The position numbers and the translations under genes are program-made. From Paenibacillus vietnamensis (GTDB lineage: Bacteria; Bacillota; Bacilli; Paenibacillales; Paenibacillaceae): a stretch of DNA of 64,000 bases. The notes under the pieces are model-generated. The model was not told where the DNA came from. It was given only the letters and a program-made list of their open reading frames with translations, and did no database searches. The stretch spans positions 1 to 64,000 of the forward strand of contig NZ_JAHMHW010000021.1 of the NCBI RefSeq assembly GCF_020169515.1, written 5' to 3'. Shown one piece after another: positions 18,938 through 28,937 of this stretch (the stretch's first letter is position 1; every line of letters begins with the position of its first letter).

Positions 18938-18979
18938 GGCTATACCAGCCGAGCCGCAAGCTTGAGGGTATAGCCTTTT
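18938..18979 (+). terminator. Terminator after trxB
   Basis: GGCTATACC and GGTATAGCC form a 9-bp stem followed by TTTTCATT. Confidence 0.8.
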
Positions 18980-19089
18980 CATTCGCCGGGAGACCGCGGA
19001 TTGCGCGGGTTCCTCTATCTTGACCGCAGGGTAAAGGAAAGCTTATAGTGTTACAGAGAAGATTAACACATTGATGAGGTGGACTAGTG

Positions 19090-20040
19090 ATGTCTGAAAA
19101 GATTTACGTTGGAGTCGATGTTGGCGGAACCGCTATCAAGGTAGGCATTTGCAATGCGGACGGACAGCTGCTTCGTACGTATGAAGGGCCGACGGAGTCG
19201 AATAAAGGAACGGACACGATCCTGCAGAATATTGCAAAATACGCACAGCAGATCGTAGCCGAATCGGAATATGATTGGGAACAAGTAGACGGCGTTGGCG
19301 TTGGCATCGCAGGCTTCCTCGACATTCCGAACGGAATCGTGAAATTCGCCCCGAACCTGAAGATCGAGAACGTGAACTTGAAGGGCTATCTGGAGCAGGC
19401 ACTGAACAAAATCGTTAAAGTCAACAATGATGCGAACGTTGCGGCGCTTGGCGAGGCTTGGGGCGGAGCGGGCAAAGGCATCGCCCATTGCGTGTGCTAC
19501 ACCCTTGGCACCGGCGTTGGCGGCGGAATTATTATAGATGGCAAAATCGTAGAAGGATACGCCGGCATGGCGGGCGAGCTCGGCCACATGGCCATCGTTC
19601 CCGACCTGGAAGCGATTCAGTGCGGGTGCGGCAAAATGGGCTGCCTGGAAACCGTGTCGTCGGCAACCGGAATTATCCGCATGGCCAAGGACGCCGTAGA
19701 GCGCGGCGACCGCACTTCCCTGTCGCAGGTCGAGTTCATCATGGCGAAGGACGTGCTTGACGCGGCCAAAGCGGGCGACGAAGTGGCCACCCGCATCGTA
19801 AGCCGGGCAGCCTATTACTTAGGCAAATCGATGGCAATGCTTGCGATTGTCCTTAACCCGCAGTATTTCATCATCGGCGGAGGAGTGTCGAAAGCAGGCG
19901 ATTTCCTGTTCGACCAAATTCGCGAGGTATTCGAGAAATATACGCAGGATCAGGCGAAGGAGAATGTGAAGATCGTAGCGGCTACGCTTGGCAACAACGC
20001 GGGCGTGGTAGGCGCTGCAGGACTTATTTTAAGAGGGTGA
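19090..20040 (+). CDS. glcK: ROK-family glucokinase
   Basis: A 316-residue sugar kinase that phosphorylates glucose with ATP. N-terminal phosphate loop GVDVGGTAIKVGI (residues 7-19), DANVAALGEAW with the sugar-binding region, the ROK zinc motif CGCGKMGCLETVSS (about 178-191) and TLGTGVGGGIIIDGKIVEG are all present. RBS GAGGTGG precedes the start; an adjacent GTG one codon earlier is also possible. It occupies the place of yvcI in the B. subtilis trxB-yvcI-rapZ order, next to carbon-regulation genes. Nine bp separate it from rapZ. Confidence 0.92.
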   Translation: MSEKIYVGVDVGGTAIKVGICNADGQLLRTYEGPTESNKGTDTILQNIAKYAQQIVAESEYDWEQVDGVGVGIAGFLDIPNGIVKFAPNLKIENVNLKGYLEQALNKIVKVNNDANVAALGEAWGGAGKGIAHCVCYTLGTGVGGGIIIDGKIVEGYAGMAGELGHMAIVPDLEAIQCGCGKMGCLETVSSATGIIRMAKDAVERGDRTSLSQVEFIMAKDVLDAAKAGDEVATRIVSRAAYYLGKSMAMLAIVLNPQYFIIGGGVSKAGDFLFDQIREVFEKYTQDQAKENVKIVAATLGNNAGVVGAAGLILRG

Positions 20041-20049
20041 GGTAGTCAA

Positions 20050-20937
20050 ATGGAAACGGCAGCGGCAGTAGCTAAGCTTGTCATTATTACCGGTATGTCG
20101 GGAGCAGGCAAAACCATTGCTGTACAAAGCCTTGAGGATTTAGGCTTCTTCTGCGTCGACAATTTGCCGCCGGTCCTTATTCCGAAGTTCGCGGAGCTGA
20201 TCGAGCAATCGAACGGGAAAATCGGCAAGGTGGCGCTCGTCATCGACCTTAGAGGCAGGGAGTTTTTCACGGCGCTGTCGGAATCGTTGACCTACATCAA
20301 AGAACATTTTACGATCAGCTGCGAAATTCTGTTCCTCGACGCCACGGACGAGGTGCTAGTGCAGCGGTATAAGGAAAGCCGCAGGCGCCATCCGATGGCA
20401 CCGGAAGGATTGCCTCTGGAAGGCATACGCAACGAGAGAAGGCTGCTGGAGGATCTGAAGGGCTCGGCGTCCCAGGTAATCGATACGAGCATCCTGAAGC
20501 CGGTCCAGCTGAAAGAGCGGATTATTAATCATTTTACGAATCATAACCGGTCCAGCCTTTCGATCAACGTAACATCCTTCGGCTTCAAATACGGTATTCC
20601 GATCGACGCCGACCTGATTTACGACGTGCGTTTTCTGCCAAATCCTCATTATGTCGAGCATTTGCGTCCGAACACCGGCCAAAATCCGGACGTATACGAT
20701 TATGTGATGAAATGGCCGGAGACCCAGCAGTTTCTTACCAAGCTGCTGGATATGCTGCAGTTCCTTATTCCTCTATACGCCAAGGAAGGCAAAAGCCAGG
20801 TCGTGATCGGAATAGGCTGTACAGGGGGCAAGCACCGCTCGGTGGCAATCGCCGAGTATTTGGGCCGCATGCTCGGCAGCAGCGATACGGAGCGCGTCCG
20901 TGTCAGCCACCGCGATTCCGACCGTGATAAACACTGA
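20050..20937 (+). CDS. rapZ: RNase adapter / nucleotide-binding protein RapZ (YvcJ)
   Basis: A 295-residue P-loop protein with Walker A GMSGAGKT (residues 14-21) and the conserved [27 protein letters not shown] and [19 protein letters not shown] motifs of RapZ. In enteric bacteria RapZ binds small RNAs that control glmS; in Bacillus YvcJ hydrolyses GTP and affects competence, and its role here is not certain. It is in a tight operon with yvcK and whiA, as across Firmicutes. Confidence 0.94.
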   Translation: METAAAVAKLVIITGMSGAGKTIAVQSLEDLGFFCVDNLPPVLIPKFAELIEQSNGKIGKVALVIDLRGREFFTALSESLTYIKEHFTISCEILFLDATDEVLVQRYKESRRRHPMAPEGLPLEGIRNERRLLEDLKGSASQVIDTSILKPVQLKERIINHFTNHNRSSLSINVTSFGFKYGIPIDADLIYDVRFLPNPHYVEHLRPNTGQNPDVYDYVMKWPETQQFLTKLLDMLQFLIPLYAKEGKSQVVIGIGCTGGKHRSVAIAEYLGRMLGSSDTERVRVSHRDSDRDKH

Positions 20938-20950
20938 TGGGGTGAAGCTT

Positions 20951-21937
20951 TTGTCCAACCGACATAAGGTAATAAGGCGGCCGAAAATCGTCGTCATTGG
21001 CGGAGGAACAGGCCTCTCCGTCATGCTGCGGGGTTTAAAGGAGAAGCCGCTCGACATAACGGCGATCGTGACGGTCGCCGACGATGGGGGAAGCTCGGGC
21101 ATCCTGAGAAATGAGCTGCAGATTCCGCCGCCAGGAGACATCCGCAACGTGCTGATGGCGCTTGCGGACGCGGAGCCTCTGCTCACCGATGTGCTGCAGT
21201 ACCGGTTCAAATCGGTGCCCGGGCTGGCCGGTCACAGCCTGGGCAATCTGATGCTCGCAGCCATGACCGATATTTCGGGCGACTTCGTCACGGGCGTGCG
21301 CGAGCTAAGCCGCGTATTGGCCGTACGGGGACGGGTGCTGCCGGCGGCCGACCAGGCGATCGTACTGAAGGCCGAAATGGCCGACGGATCGATCGTAACC
21401 GGGGAATCGATGATTCCGAAGGCCGGCCAAGCGATCAGGAGAGTGTTCCTGGAGCCTGTGGACGTAGAGCCTTTGCAGGAGGCCGTAGAGGCGATCGAGC
21501 AGGCCGATGCGATTCTGATCGGACCGGGAAGCCTTTATACGAGCATTATCCCTAATTTGATCGTTCCTAAGCTTGCGAATGCGATTGTCGACTCGGAAGC
21601 GGTTAAGCTGTTCGTCTGCAATGTGATGACGCAGCCGGGCGAGACCGATAATTATTCGGTAGGCGATCATCTTGAAGCCATTTATAAGCATATCGGACAT
21701 CATTTATTTGATTACGTCATTGTGAACGACGGCGAGATTCCGCCGCAGGTCAAAAGCAAATATGCGGCGATGGGCGCAAAAGCGGTCCATCTCGATTTGG
21801 ATGCGGTGACGGAAAAGGGCTATAAGGTCATTGCGGACCGGCTCGTCCTGTTCCGGACATTTTTGAGGCATGATGCCGAACGTTTAAGCCATCATATATA
21901 TAAACTGGTAGAGAACTGGATGATACGAAAGAGGTGA
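20951..21937 (+). CDS. yvcK: Gluconeogenesis factor YvcK (UPF0052/CofD-like)
   Basis: A 328-residue protein with a CofD-like Rossmann fold. Hallmarks are VVIGGGTGLSVMLRGLKE (about 13-30), TVADDGGSSGILRNE (about 41-55), GLAGHSLGNLMLAAM, and IGPGSLYTSIIPNLIV. YvcK binds UDP-sugars and is needed for growth and cell shape on gluconeogenic carbon sources. I chose the TTG at 20951 because GGGGTGA precedes it at suitable distance; an upstream in-frame ATG at 20900 lies inside rapZ. It ends 6 bp before whiA. Confidence 0.93.
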   Translation: MSNRHKVIRRPKIVVIGGGTGLSVMLRGLKEKPLDITAIVTVADDGGSSGILRNELQIPPPGDIRNVLMALADAEPLLTDVLQYRFKSVPGLAGHSLGNLMLAAMTDISGDFVTGVRELSRVLAVRGRVLPAADQAIVLKAEMADGSIVTGESMIPKAGQAIRRVFLEPVDVEPLQEAVEAIEQADAILIGPGSLYTSIIPNLIVPKLANAIVDSEAVKLFVCNVMTQPGETDNYSVGDHLEAIYKHIGHHLFDYVIVNDGEIPPQVKSKYAAMGAKAVHLDLDAVTEKGYKVIADRLVLFRTFLRHDAERLSHHIYKLVENWMIRKR

Positions 21938-21943
21938 TGAACG

Positions 21944-22873
21944 ATGTCATTTGCGGCCCAAACGAAGAAAGAGCTGACTCTTATAGAAGCGGACGACTGC
22001 TGCGAAAGAGCGGAGCTGTCTGCACTCATAAGGATGAACGGCTCGGTCAGCGTCTCCAGTCGCAAAGTCGTTCTGGACATCTCAACGGAAAATGCCGCCA
22101 TTGCCAGAAGGATTTATTCCCTGCTCAAAAAGCATTTCGAGGTGCATGTCGAACTGCTTGTCCGCAAGAAAATGAGGCTCAAAAAAAATAATGTGTACAT
22201 TGTCCGTATACCTGCGGGCGTTCAGGAAATATTAAGCGAGCTGAAAATCGTTTCCGAGGGCTTTATGTTTAACCAAGGAATCGACAAGGATATTATCCGT
22301 AAGCCATGCTGCAAACGGTCGTATTTGCGCGGCGCGTTCCTGGCGGGGGGATCGGTCAATAATCCCGAAGGCTCTTCGTACCATCTGGAAATATCGTCGA
22401 TGTACGAGGAGCACTGCGAGGCGATCGTGGTCTTGGCCAACAAGTTCGATCTGAACGCCAGATGTATCGAGCGCAAAAAGGGCTTCGTCTTCTACATTAA
22501 AGAAGGCGAGAAAATTATCGAATTTCTTAATATTATCGGCGCCCATCAGGCTTTGTTCAAGTTTGAGGACGTAAGAATTATGCGCGACATGCGGAATTCG
22601 GTTAACCGTATTGTGAATTGCGAAACGGCAAACCTGAACAAAACGATCGGAGCGGCCGTCCGCCAGATCGAGAACATCAAGCTGCTGCAAAGAGAGGTAG
22701 GCCTTGACAGCCTGCCGGAGAAATTAAGGGAGGTTGCAGTCATCAGGCTGCAGCACCCGGATATGAACCTGACGGAGGTCGGCGAAATGCTCGGCGGCAA
22801 AGTCAGCAAGTCAGGAGTCAATCACCGGCTGCGGAAGATCGACGAGCTCGCGGAAAAAATCCGGGGAGTCTGA
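21944..22873 (+). CDS. whiA: DNA-binding protein WhiA
   Basis: A 309-residue protein joining a degenerate LAGLIDADG homing-endonuclease-like domain ([20 protein letters not shown] at about 124-143) with a C-terminal helix-turn-helix ([20 protein letters not shown], about 275-294). WhiA is a sporulation regulator in actinomycetes and affects division and chromosome segregation in Bacillus. It is translated from RBS AGAGGTGATGA immediately after yvcK. Confidence 0.96.
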   Translation: MSFAAQTKKELTLIEADDCCERAELSALIRMNGSVSVSSRKVVLDISTENAAIARRIYSLLKKHFEVHVELLVRKKMRLKKNNVYIVRIPAGVQEILSELKIVSEGFMFNQGIDKDIIRKPCCKRSYLRGAFLAGGSVNNPEGSSYHLEISSMYEEHCEAIVVLANKFDLNARCIERKKGFVFYIKEGEKIIEFLNIIGAHQALFKFEDVRIMRDMRNSVNRIVNCETANLNKTIGAAVRQIENIKLLQREVGLDSLPEKLREVAVIRLQHPDMNLTEVGEMLGGKVSKSGVNHRLRKIDELAEKIRGV

Positions 22874-22979
22874 CCTTTCATCCTAGTGTATCAGCTGGTA
22901 TAATGATATAATAATTCAAAATGGCTTTTTTTCACTTGGCATGCTAATGATTCAGTAAAATATAGGGGGTATGGTTTCC

Positions 22980-23249
22980 ATGACAAGGCTTCCGGTTGTC
23001 GTTCGTCTCAAGACGGGACTTCATGCAAGACCTGCAGCACTATTCGTACAAGAAGCGAACAAATTTTCCTCCGAAGTATTTGTTGAGAAAGACGACAAGA
23101 AAGTGAATGCTAAATCCATTATGGGGATTATGAGCTTAGCGATCAGCTCCGGCACCGAGGTATCCATCAGTGCGGAAGGTTCGGACGCAGAGCAGGCTGT
23201 AAACGCTTTAGTCGCTTTGGTCAGCAAAGAAGAGCTGGAGAACCAATAA
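22980..23249 (+). CDS. HPr-family phosphocarrier protein at the crh position
   Basis: An 89-residue HPr. Starting at ATG 22980 (AGGGGG 10 nt upstream) gives canonical numbering: His15 in GLHARPA, the EI-phosphorylated residue, and Ser46 in KSIMGIMSL, the HprK site. In B. subtilis the gene after whiA is crh, whose product has Gln15 and cannot take part in sugar transport. Here His15 is retained, so this protein could act both as a PTS carrier and as a CcpA corepressor. It may be the only HPr or a second one; this window cannot tell. No ptsI follows. Confidence 0.9.
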   Translation: MTRLPVVVRLKTGLHARPAALFVQEANKFSSEVFVEKDDKKVNAKSIMGIMSLAISSGTEVSISAEGSDAEQAVNALVALVSKEELENQ

Positions 23250-23292
23250 CAGCGCGAATGCGAAAAAGGGGGAGATGTCACGCGGGCTCGGC

Positions 23293-23320
23293 AGAGCTTG
23301 CGGCGGCAGCTCTTTTTTTA
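23293..23320 (+). terminator. Terminator after the HPr gene
   Basis: AGAGCT and AGCTCT enclose a 9-nt GC-rich loop and are followed by TTTTTTTAT. Confidence 0.75.
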
Positions 23321-23340
23321 TATGGAAATCAAAATTTCAA

Positions 23341-23471
23341 TGCATGTTTTGCAGCAGAATAACCGTCACGAGGCACCAAAAGGCCTTTTAGACGGAAATC
23401 CACTGCATGAAATGCAGCAGAGAGGTCGATGGCTTGATTTTGTCTTGAATCCACTGCAGAAACTGCAGCAG
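23341..23471. repeat. Three copies of a TGCA-rich palindromic intergenic repeat
   Basis: The copies are at 23341-23358, 23398-23420 (ATCCACTGCATGAAATGCAG + CAG) and 23449-23471 (ATCCACTGCAGAAACTGCAG + CAG). They share the pattern ATCCACTGCA-N5-TGCAGCAG. The rest of the 330-bp gap between the HPr gene and clpP shows no gene. Related copies occur near 36.9 kb, and a looser one near 12.4 kb. Confidence 0.65.
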
Positions 23472-23516
23472 AACCAAGATCAACAGCTGACATTACCGTA
23501 TGGCGTACATAAAATA

Positions 23517-23563
23517 AAAAAGGCTGCCCTCCGTCACTTAGATGAACGGAGAGGCAGCCTTTT
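23517..23563 (-). terminator. Terminator of clpP
   Basis: AAAAGGCTGCC and GGCAGCCTTTT, with further inner pairing CTCCGT/ACGGAG, give a long symmetrical hairpin with T/A runs on both sides. It lies just beyond the clpP stop codon. Confidence 0.9.
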
Positions 23564-23579
23564 AAGCATGCACCGTAAA

Positions 23580-24164
23580 TTAGCCGATTTTCTCGATAAC
23601 CTTGTCGACGAGTCCGTATTCCCGCGCTTCTTCGGCGCTCATGAAGTAATCGCGGTCGGTATCCCTTTCGATTCGCTCAAGCGGCTGGCCGCTGCGGTCT
23701 GCCAGGATGCCGTTCAGCTTGTCGCGCATCTTGAGGATGCGGCGCGCGCGAATTTCGATATCGGTTGCTTGTCCTTCCGCTCCGCCCAGCGGCTGGTGAA
23801 TCATGACCTCGCTGTTCGGGAGCGCATATCGTTTGCCTTTGGCGCCTGCAGTAAGCAGGAAGGCACCCATGGAAGCGGCCATGCCTACGCAAATCGTCGA
23901 CACGTCCGGTTTTATATACTGCATTGTATCGTAGATGGCCATACCTGCTGTGATCGAGCCGCCCGGGCTGTTGATATAGAGCGAGATGTCCTTCTCCGGA
24001 TCGTCCGCTGCCAAAAACAGCATTTGAGCGATGATGGAGTTGGCGACAACATCATTTACGCCGGAACCGAGAAAAATAATCCGATCCTTCAAAAGGCGAG
24101 AGTAAATGTCATATGCACGCTCACCGCGATTGTTCTGCTCAATAACCATAGGTACGAAGTTCAT
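23580..24164 (-). CDS. clpP: ATP-dependent Clp protease proteolytic subunit
   Basis: A 194-residue serine peptidase forming the tetradecameric core used by ClpX/ClpC. The catalytic serine lies in [11 protein letters not shown] (about residue 98), histidine in MIHQPLGG (about 123), with the [15 protein letters not shown] segment bearing the aspartate. It degrades tmRNA-tagged proteins with ClpX, so it links to ssrA and smpB at 37-38 kb. I chose ATG 24164 by homology with MNLIPTVIEQ-type starts; a TTG at 24170 has better spacing to AGGAGG and would add two residues. Confidence 0.96.
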   Translation of the reverse strand: MNFVPMVIEQNNRGERAYDIYSRLLKDRIIFLGSGVNDVVANSIIAQMLFLAADDPEKDISLYINSPGGSITAGMAIYDTMQYIKPDVSTICVGMAASMGAFLLTAGAKGKRYALPNSEVMIHQPLGGAEGQATDIEIRARRILKMRDKLNGILADRSGQPLERIERDTDRDYFMSAEEAREYGLVDKVIEKIG

Positions 24165-24279
24165 ATCCAACGTGCCCCCTCCTCAACAAATATGAATGGT
24201 TAAATCGTATTCGTAATCCCATAATAACGGATGAATTGCCAAAAGTCAAAGATAGTCAAACGATTGGCAAATGAACTAA

Positions 24280-24312
24280 AAAAACCGCCCTAACGTATAG
24301 GAACGGTTTGTC
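24280..24312 (-). terminator. Terminator of tRNA-Arg
   Basis: Read on the minus strand, AAACCG and CGGTTT pair with additional CCTA/TAGG and are followed by TTTTTTTAG. Confidence 0.75.
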
Positions 24313-24350
24313 TGAATCATTATAGATATTGGCGAAAGTTGAAAAAGTAA

Positions 24351-24425
24351 TGGCGCGCCCGCTAGGAATCGAACCTAGATCTCAGGCTCCGGAGGCCTAC
24401 GTCATATCCATTGGACCACGGGCGC
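24351..24425 (-). tRNA. tRNA-Arg (CCG)
   Basis: On the minus strand the acceptor stem GCGCCCG pairs with CGGGCGC, followed by G and encoded CCA. The anticodon loop CTCCGGA holds anticodon CCG between AGGC/GCCT, and the T arm is CTAGG-TTCGATT-CCTAG. It stands alone with its own terminator. Confidence 0.95.
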
Positions 24426-24510
24426 ATAAAAAACAGTAGCAAAAATGATTATATGTGATTAGCGTCCGAAAAGCAAGAGGGGTTGAAAAATTAAATTTGT
24501 GAAAAATGTG

Positions 24511-24526
24511 ACGGTAATCGTTTTCA
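24511..24526 (-). promoter_or_regulatory. Possible cre (CcpA) site upstream of cggR
   Basis: On the minus strand, TGAAAACGATTACCG approximates the cre consensus WTGNAANCGNWNNCW with one or two mismatches. It lies about 20 bp before the -35 box of the cggR promoter, where CcpA could influence glycolytic transcription. Weak evidence from sequence alone. Confidence 0.35.
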
Positions 24527-24541
24527 AATGGAAAAGGCCTC

Positions 24542-24570
24542 TTGCGGCGGCGAAAGATTTCCGATAAACT
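24542..24570 (+). promoter_or_regulatory. Promoter of the cggR-gap-pgk-tpiA-gpmI-eno operon
   Basis: TTGCGG, a 17-bp spacer and TAAACT stand directly upstream of the CggR operator, the arrangement known for B. subtilis cggR-gapA. Confidence 0.65.
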
Positions 24571-24575
24571 AATGG

Positions 24576-24611
24576 TGGGACTTGAAATGATACAGCGGGA
24601 CGAATAATGTC
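24576..24611 (+). promoter_or_regulatory. CggR operator
   Basis: The B. subtilis operator is CGGGAC-N6-TGTC-N4-CGGGAC-N6-TGTC. Here TGGGAC-TTGAAA-TGAT-ACAG is followed by CGGGAC-GAATAA-TGTC, with exactly the same spacing and two mismatches, both in the first half. The site is just downstream of the promoter and 49 bp before cggR, so CggR would repress by roadblock and be relieved by fructose 1,6-bisphosphate. Confidence 0.88.
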
Positions 24612-24659
24612 CAGCTCAAAAATCGAATACGCGAAAGACCGATGGAGTGAAGGAAAGAG

Positions 24660-25706
24660 ATGCATCAGATCGTAGAACTGCAGCAGCAGCTTGTACCGGA
24701 TCTGCTGGACGTCATGAAGAAGCGGTATTCGATCCTTCATCAGGTGATGCTTTCGGATTCTATAGGACGCCGTACGCTAGCGTCGGCATTATCGATGACG
24801 GAGCGTGTGCTTCGGGCGGAGACCGATTTTCTGAAAACACAAGGATTGCTCGAGATTCATTCGGGAGGCATGCGCATCAGCGAAGCGGGCAAGCAATTGC
24901 TTGAGCAGCTTGAGCCCTTCTACAAAACCATGTTCGGCTTGTCCGAGCTGGAGGAGAAGATCCGAAGCCACTTCGGCCTGTCGAAGGTCGTCATCGTGGC
25001 GGGCGATTCGGAAACCTCGGCGCAGACGAAGCGGGAGATGGGCCGGGCAGGCTGTCAGCTGCTGAATAAAGTTTTGCGTCCAAGCGACGTAGTCGCAGTA
25101 ACCGGCGGAACGACGATCGCCCAGGTATCGAGCCAGATGTCGTCGAATGTGCCGCTCAAGACCAACTGGTTCGTTCCGGCGAGAGGCGGTCTCGGCGAAA
25201 GCCTCGATTATCAGGCGAACACAATCGCGTCGACGTTGGCCAAACGGACGGGAGCGCAGTACCGGCTGCTGCATGTGCCGGATCATTTGGGTCAGGAAGC
25301 GTTCGCTTCCATTATGCAAGAGCCTAATATTCAGGAGATCGTAGCCGTTATCCGCAGTGCCCGCATCGTCATACACGGAATCGGGGACGCTATGGTCATG
25401 GCAAGACGCAGAAAGCTTGACAGCGAGGTCATCGAAGAGATGCAGGCGGAAGGCGCGCTGGCGGAGTCGTTCGGGTTTTATTTTGACCGAAACGGCGAAG
25501 TCGTGCACAAAATGCAAACGGTAGGGTTACGGCTGGAGGATATTGTTAACACTGAAGTTGTTATAGGCGTTGCCGGAGGCAGAAGCAAAGGTGAGGCGAT
25601 AGCCGCGATCATGCGCTTCGGGCATAACGATATGCTGGTAACCGACGAAGCGGCCGCTCTTGAAATTGTTAATGTGATCGAGCAGGATAAAGCGGCAGGC
25701 AGCTAA
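24660..25706 (+). CDS. cggR: Central glycolytic genes regulator CggR (SorC family)
   Basis: A 348-residue SorC-type repressor. The N-terminal winged-helix segment (about 25-70: RRTLASALSMTERVLRAETD) binds DNA. The sugar-phosphate-binding domain follows from about 100, with the family motif AVTGGTTIAQVSSQM (about 146) and VIGVAGGRSKGEAIAAI near the end. It senses fructose 1,6-bisphosphate and represses its own operon; the matching operator is visible at 24576. RBS GAAGGAAAGAG precedes the ATG. gap follows after 96 bp. Confidence 0.94.
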   Translation: MHQIVELQQQLVPDLLDVMKKRYSILHQVMLSDSIGRRTLASALSMTERVLRAETDFLKTQGLLEIHSGGMRISEAGKQLLEQLEPFYKTMFGLSELEEKIRSHFGLSKVVIVAGDSETSAQTKREMGRAGCQLLNKVLRPSDVVAVTGGTTIAQVSSQMSSNVPLKTNWFVPARGGLGESLDYQANTIASTLAKRTGAQYRLLHVPDHLGQEAFASIMQEPNIQEIVAVIRSARIVIHGIGDAMVMARRRKLDSEVIEEMQAEGALAESFGFYFDRNGEVVHKMQTVGLRLEDIVNTEVVIGVAGGRSKGEAIAAIMRFGHNDMLVTDEAAALEIVNVIEQDKAAGS

Positions 25707-25799
25707 CGGGCAAGAGGAATCATGATGAATGCCGATGGTTTAGGCAAACATCTTGAAATATATATATCAAATTTCTTATTAATGCTTAGGAGGAAATAA

Positions 25800-26807
<1,008 letters not shown>

Positions 26808-26886
26808 GCAAAGAAGGCGGACGGACCGCGGCTTCGCGTGCGGAGCCAAGGTCCTTGGTCCGCGGCTTATGATGGGCCGCCGGCCA

Positions 26887-26927
26887 AGGGGCCGTTCCTT
26901 CTTTGAAGGAGCGGCCTCTTTTTTTTG
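26887..26927 (+). terminator. Intercistronic terminator-like hairpin between gap and pgk
   Basis: GGCCGTTCCTTC and GAAGGAGCGGCC form a 12-bp stem with one mismatch, followed by TCTTTTTTTT. Another GC-rich hairpin (GGACCGCGG... with ...CCGCGG) lies just upstream at about 26822-26867. Because pgk begins 27 bp later, this is probably a partial terminator or a 3'-end stabiliser that raises gap mRNA over the distal genes. Confidence 0.8.
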
Positions 26928-26953
26928 AATATAAATCCGGGAGGTTTTTTACC

Positions 26954-28138
26954 ATGAACAAAAAAAGTGTACGCGATGTGGCAGAGCTTGCCGGCAAGCG
27001 GGTATTTGTACGTGTTGACTTTAACGTGCCGCTCGAAAACGGCCAAATTACCGATGACAAGCGGATCCGTGAAACGCTTCCTACGATCAATTTCCTGATC
27101 GAAAAAGGCGCTAAAGTTATTTTGGCCAGCCATCTGGGCCGTCCTAACGGTCAAGTGGTGGAAGAGCTTCGCCATACGGCTTCCGCAGCGCGTCTCTCCG
27201 AGCTTCTGGGCAAGCCGGTGACTAAAGCTGACGAAGCGATCGGAGCGGCCGTAGAAGCCCAAGTAGCGGCTCTGAACAACGGCGATGTGCTTTTGCTTGA
27301 GAACGTGCGCTTCTACGAAGGCGAAGAGAAAAACGATCCGGAATTGGCTAAGGAATTCGCCAAGCTTGCCGACCTGTTCGTGAACGACGCGTTCGGCGCC
27401 GCTCACCGCGCTCACGCTTCGACAGAAGGCATCGCTCATCTGCTCCCGGCCGTATCCGGCCTTCTGATGGAGAGAGAGCTTGATGTTTTGGGCAAAGCGC
27501 TTAACAACCCTGAGCGTCCTTTCACGGCGATCGTAGGCGGTTCGAAGGTAAAAGATAAAATCGCGGTTATCGACAAAATGCTTGAAATTGCCGACAACAT
27601 CATCATCGGCGGCGGCCTGTCGTATACGTTCTTCAAAGCTCAAGGCCATGAAATCGGCAAATCGCTCCTGGACAACAGCAAGCTGGATCTTGCTTTGGAG
27701 TTCATCGAGAAAGCGAAAAAGCTCGGCAAAAACTTCCTTCTTCCAGTGGATATCGTAGTTACGGACGACTTCAGCGCGAACGCGAACACGCAAATCGTTG
27801 ACGTTGACAGCATCCCTGCGGAATGGGAAGGCATCGACATCGGTCCGAAAACTCGTGAGCTTTATGCTGACGCCATTAAAAACTCCAAGCTTGTCGTTTG
27901 GAACGGACCAATGGGCGTATTCGAAATCGAGCCATTCTCCCACGGCACGCAAGCCGTTGCACTTGCTTGTGCTGAAACGAGCGGCTATACGGTTATCGGC
28001 GGCGGCGATTCGGCGGCGGCTGCTGAAAAATTCGGCCTGGCGGAGAAAATGGACTTCATCTCGACAGGCGGCGGCGCTTCCCTGGAATTCATGGAAGGCA
28101 AACAGCTTCCTGGCGTAGTGGCTCTAAACGATAAATAA
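26954..28138 (+). CDS. pgk: Phosphoglycerate kinase
   Basis: A 394-residue two-domain kinase making ATP from 1,3-bisphosphoglycerate. The signature [20 protein letters not shown] (about 16-35), the substrate motif [10 protein letters not shown] and the C-terminal nucleotide motif [13 protein letters not shown] are present. RBS GGGAGG precedes the ATG at 26954; a longer in-frame start at 26903 would lie in the terminator hairpin. tpiA follows after 39 bp. Confidence 0.97.
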   Translation: MNKKSVRDVAELAGKRVFVRVDFNVPLENGQITDDKRIRETLPTINFLIEKGAKVILASHLGRPNGQVVEELRHTASAARLSELLGKPVTKADEAIGAAVEAQVAALNNGDVLLLENVRFYEGEEKNDPELAKEFAKLADLFVNDAFGAAHRAHASTEGIAHLLPAVSGLLMERELDVLGKALNNPERPFTAIVGGSKVKDKIAVIDKMLEIADNIIIGGGLSYTFFKAQGHEIGKSLLDNSKLDLALEFIEKAKKLGKNFLLPVDIVVTDDFSANANTQIVDVDSIPAEWEGIDIGPKTRELYADAIKNSKLVVWNGPMGVFEIEPFSHGTQAVALACAETSGYTVIGGGDSAAAAEKFGLAEKMDFISTGGGASLEFMEGKQLPGVVALNDK

Positions 28139-28165
28139 AAGCAAATACGAGACTAAGCAATATAG

Positions 28166-28936
<771 letters not shown>

Positions 28937-28937
28937 G

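Noticed and set aside
20900-20950. Longer N terminus for YvcK starting at the in-frame ATG inside rapZ
   Set aside because: No RBS precedes it, it would overlap rapZ by 38 bp, and homologues begin close to the VVIGGGTG motif.
23341-23471. Possible CRISPR array from the closely spaced repeats
   Set aside because: The repeats are short (~20 bp), palindromic, differ in sequence and spacing, and there are no cas genes. They are intergenic repeats found elsewhere in the window.
23298-24203. A 301-codon plus-strand frame opposite clpP
   Set aside because: It covers intergenic repeats, a terminator and the antisense of clpP, so it is not a gene.
26822-26867. Riboswitch or separate small RNA between gap and pgk
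   Set aside because: The sequence is explained by simple GC-rich hairpins of an intercistronic terminator, and no known riboswitch core was seen.
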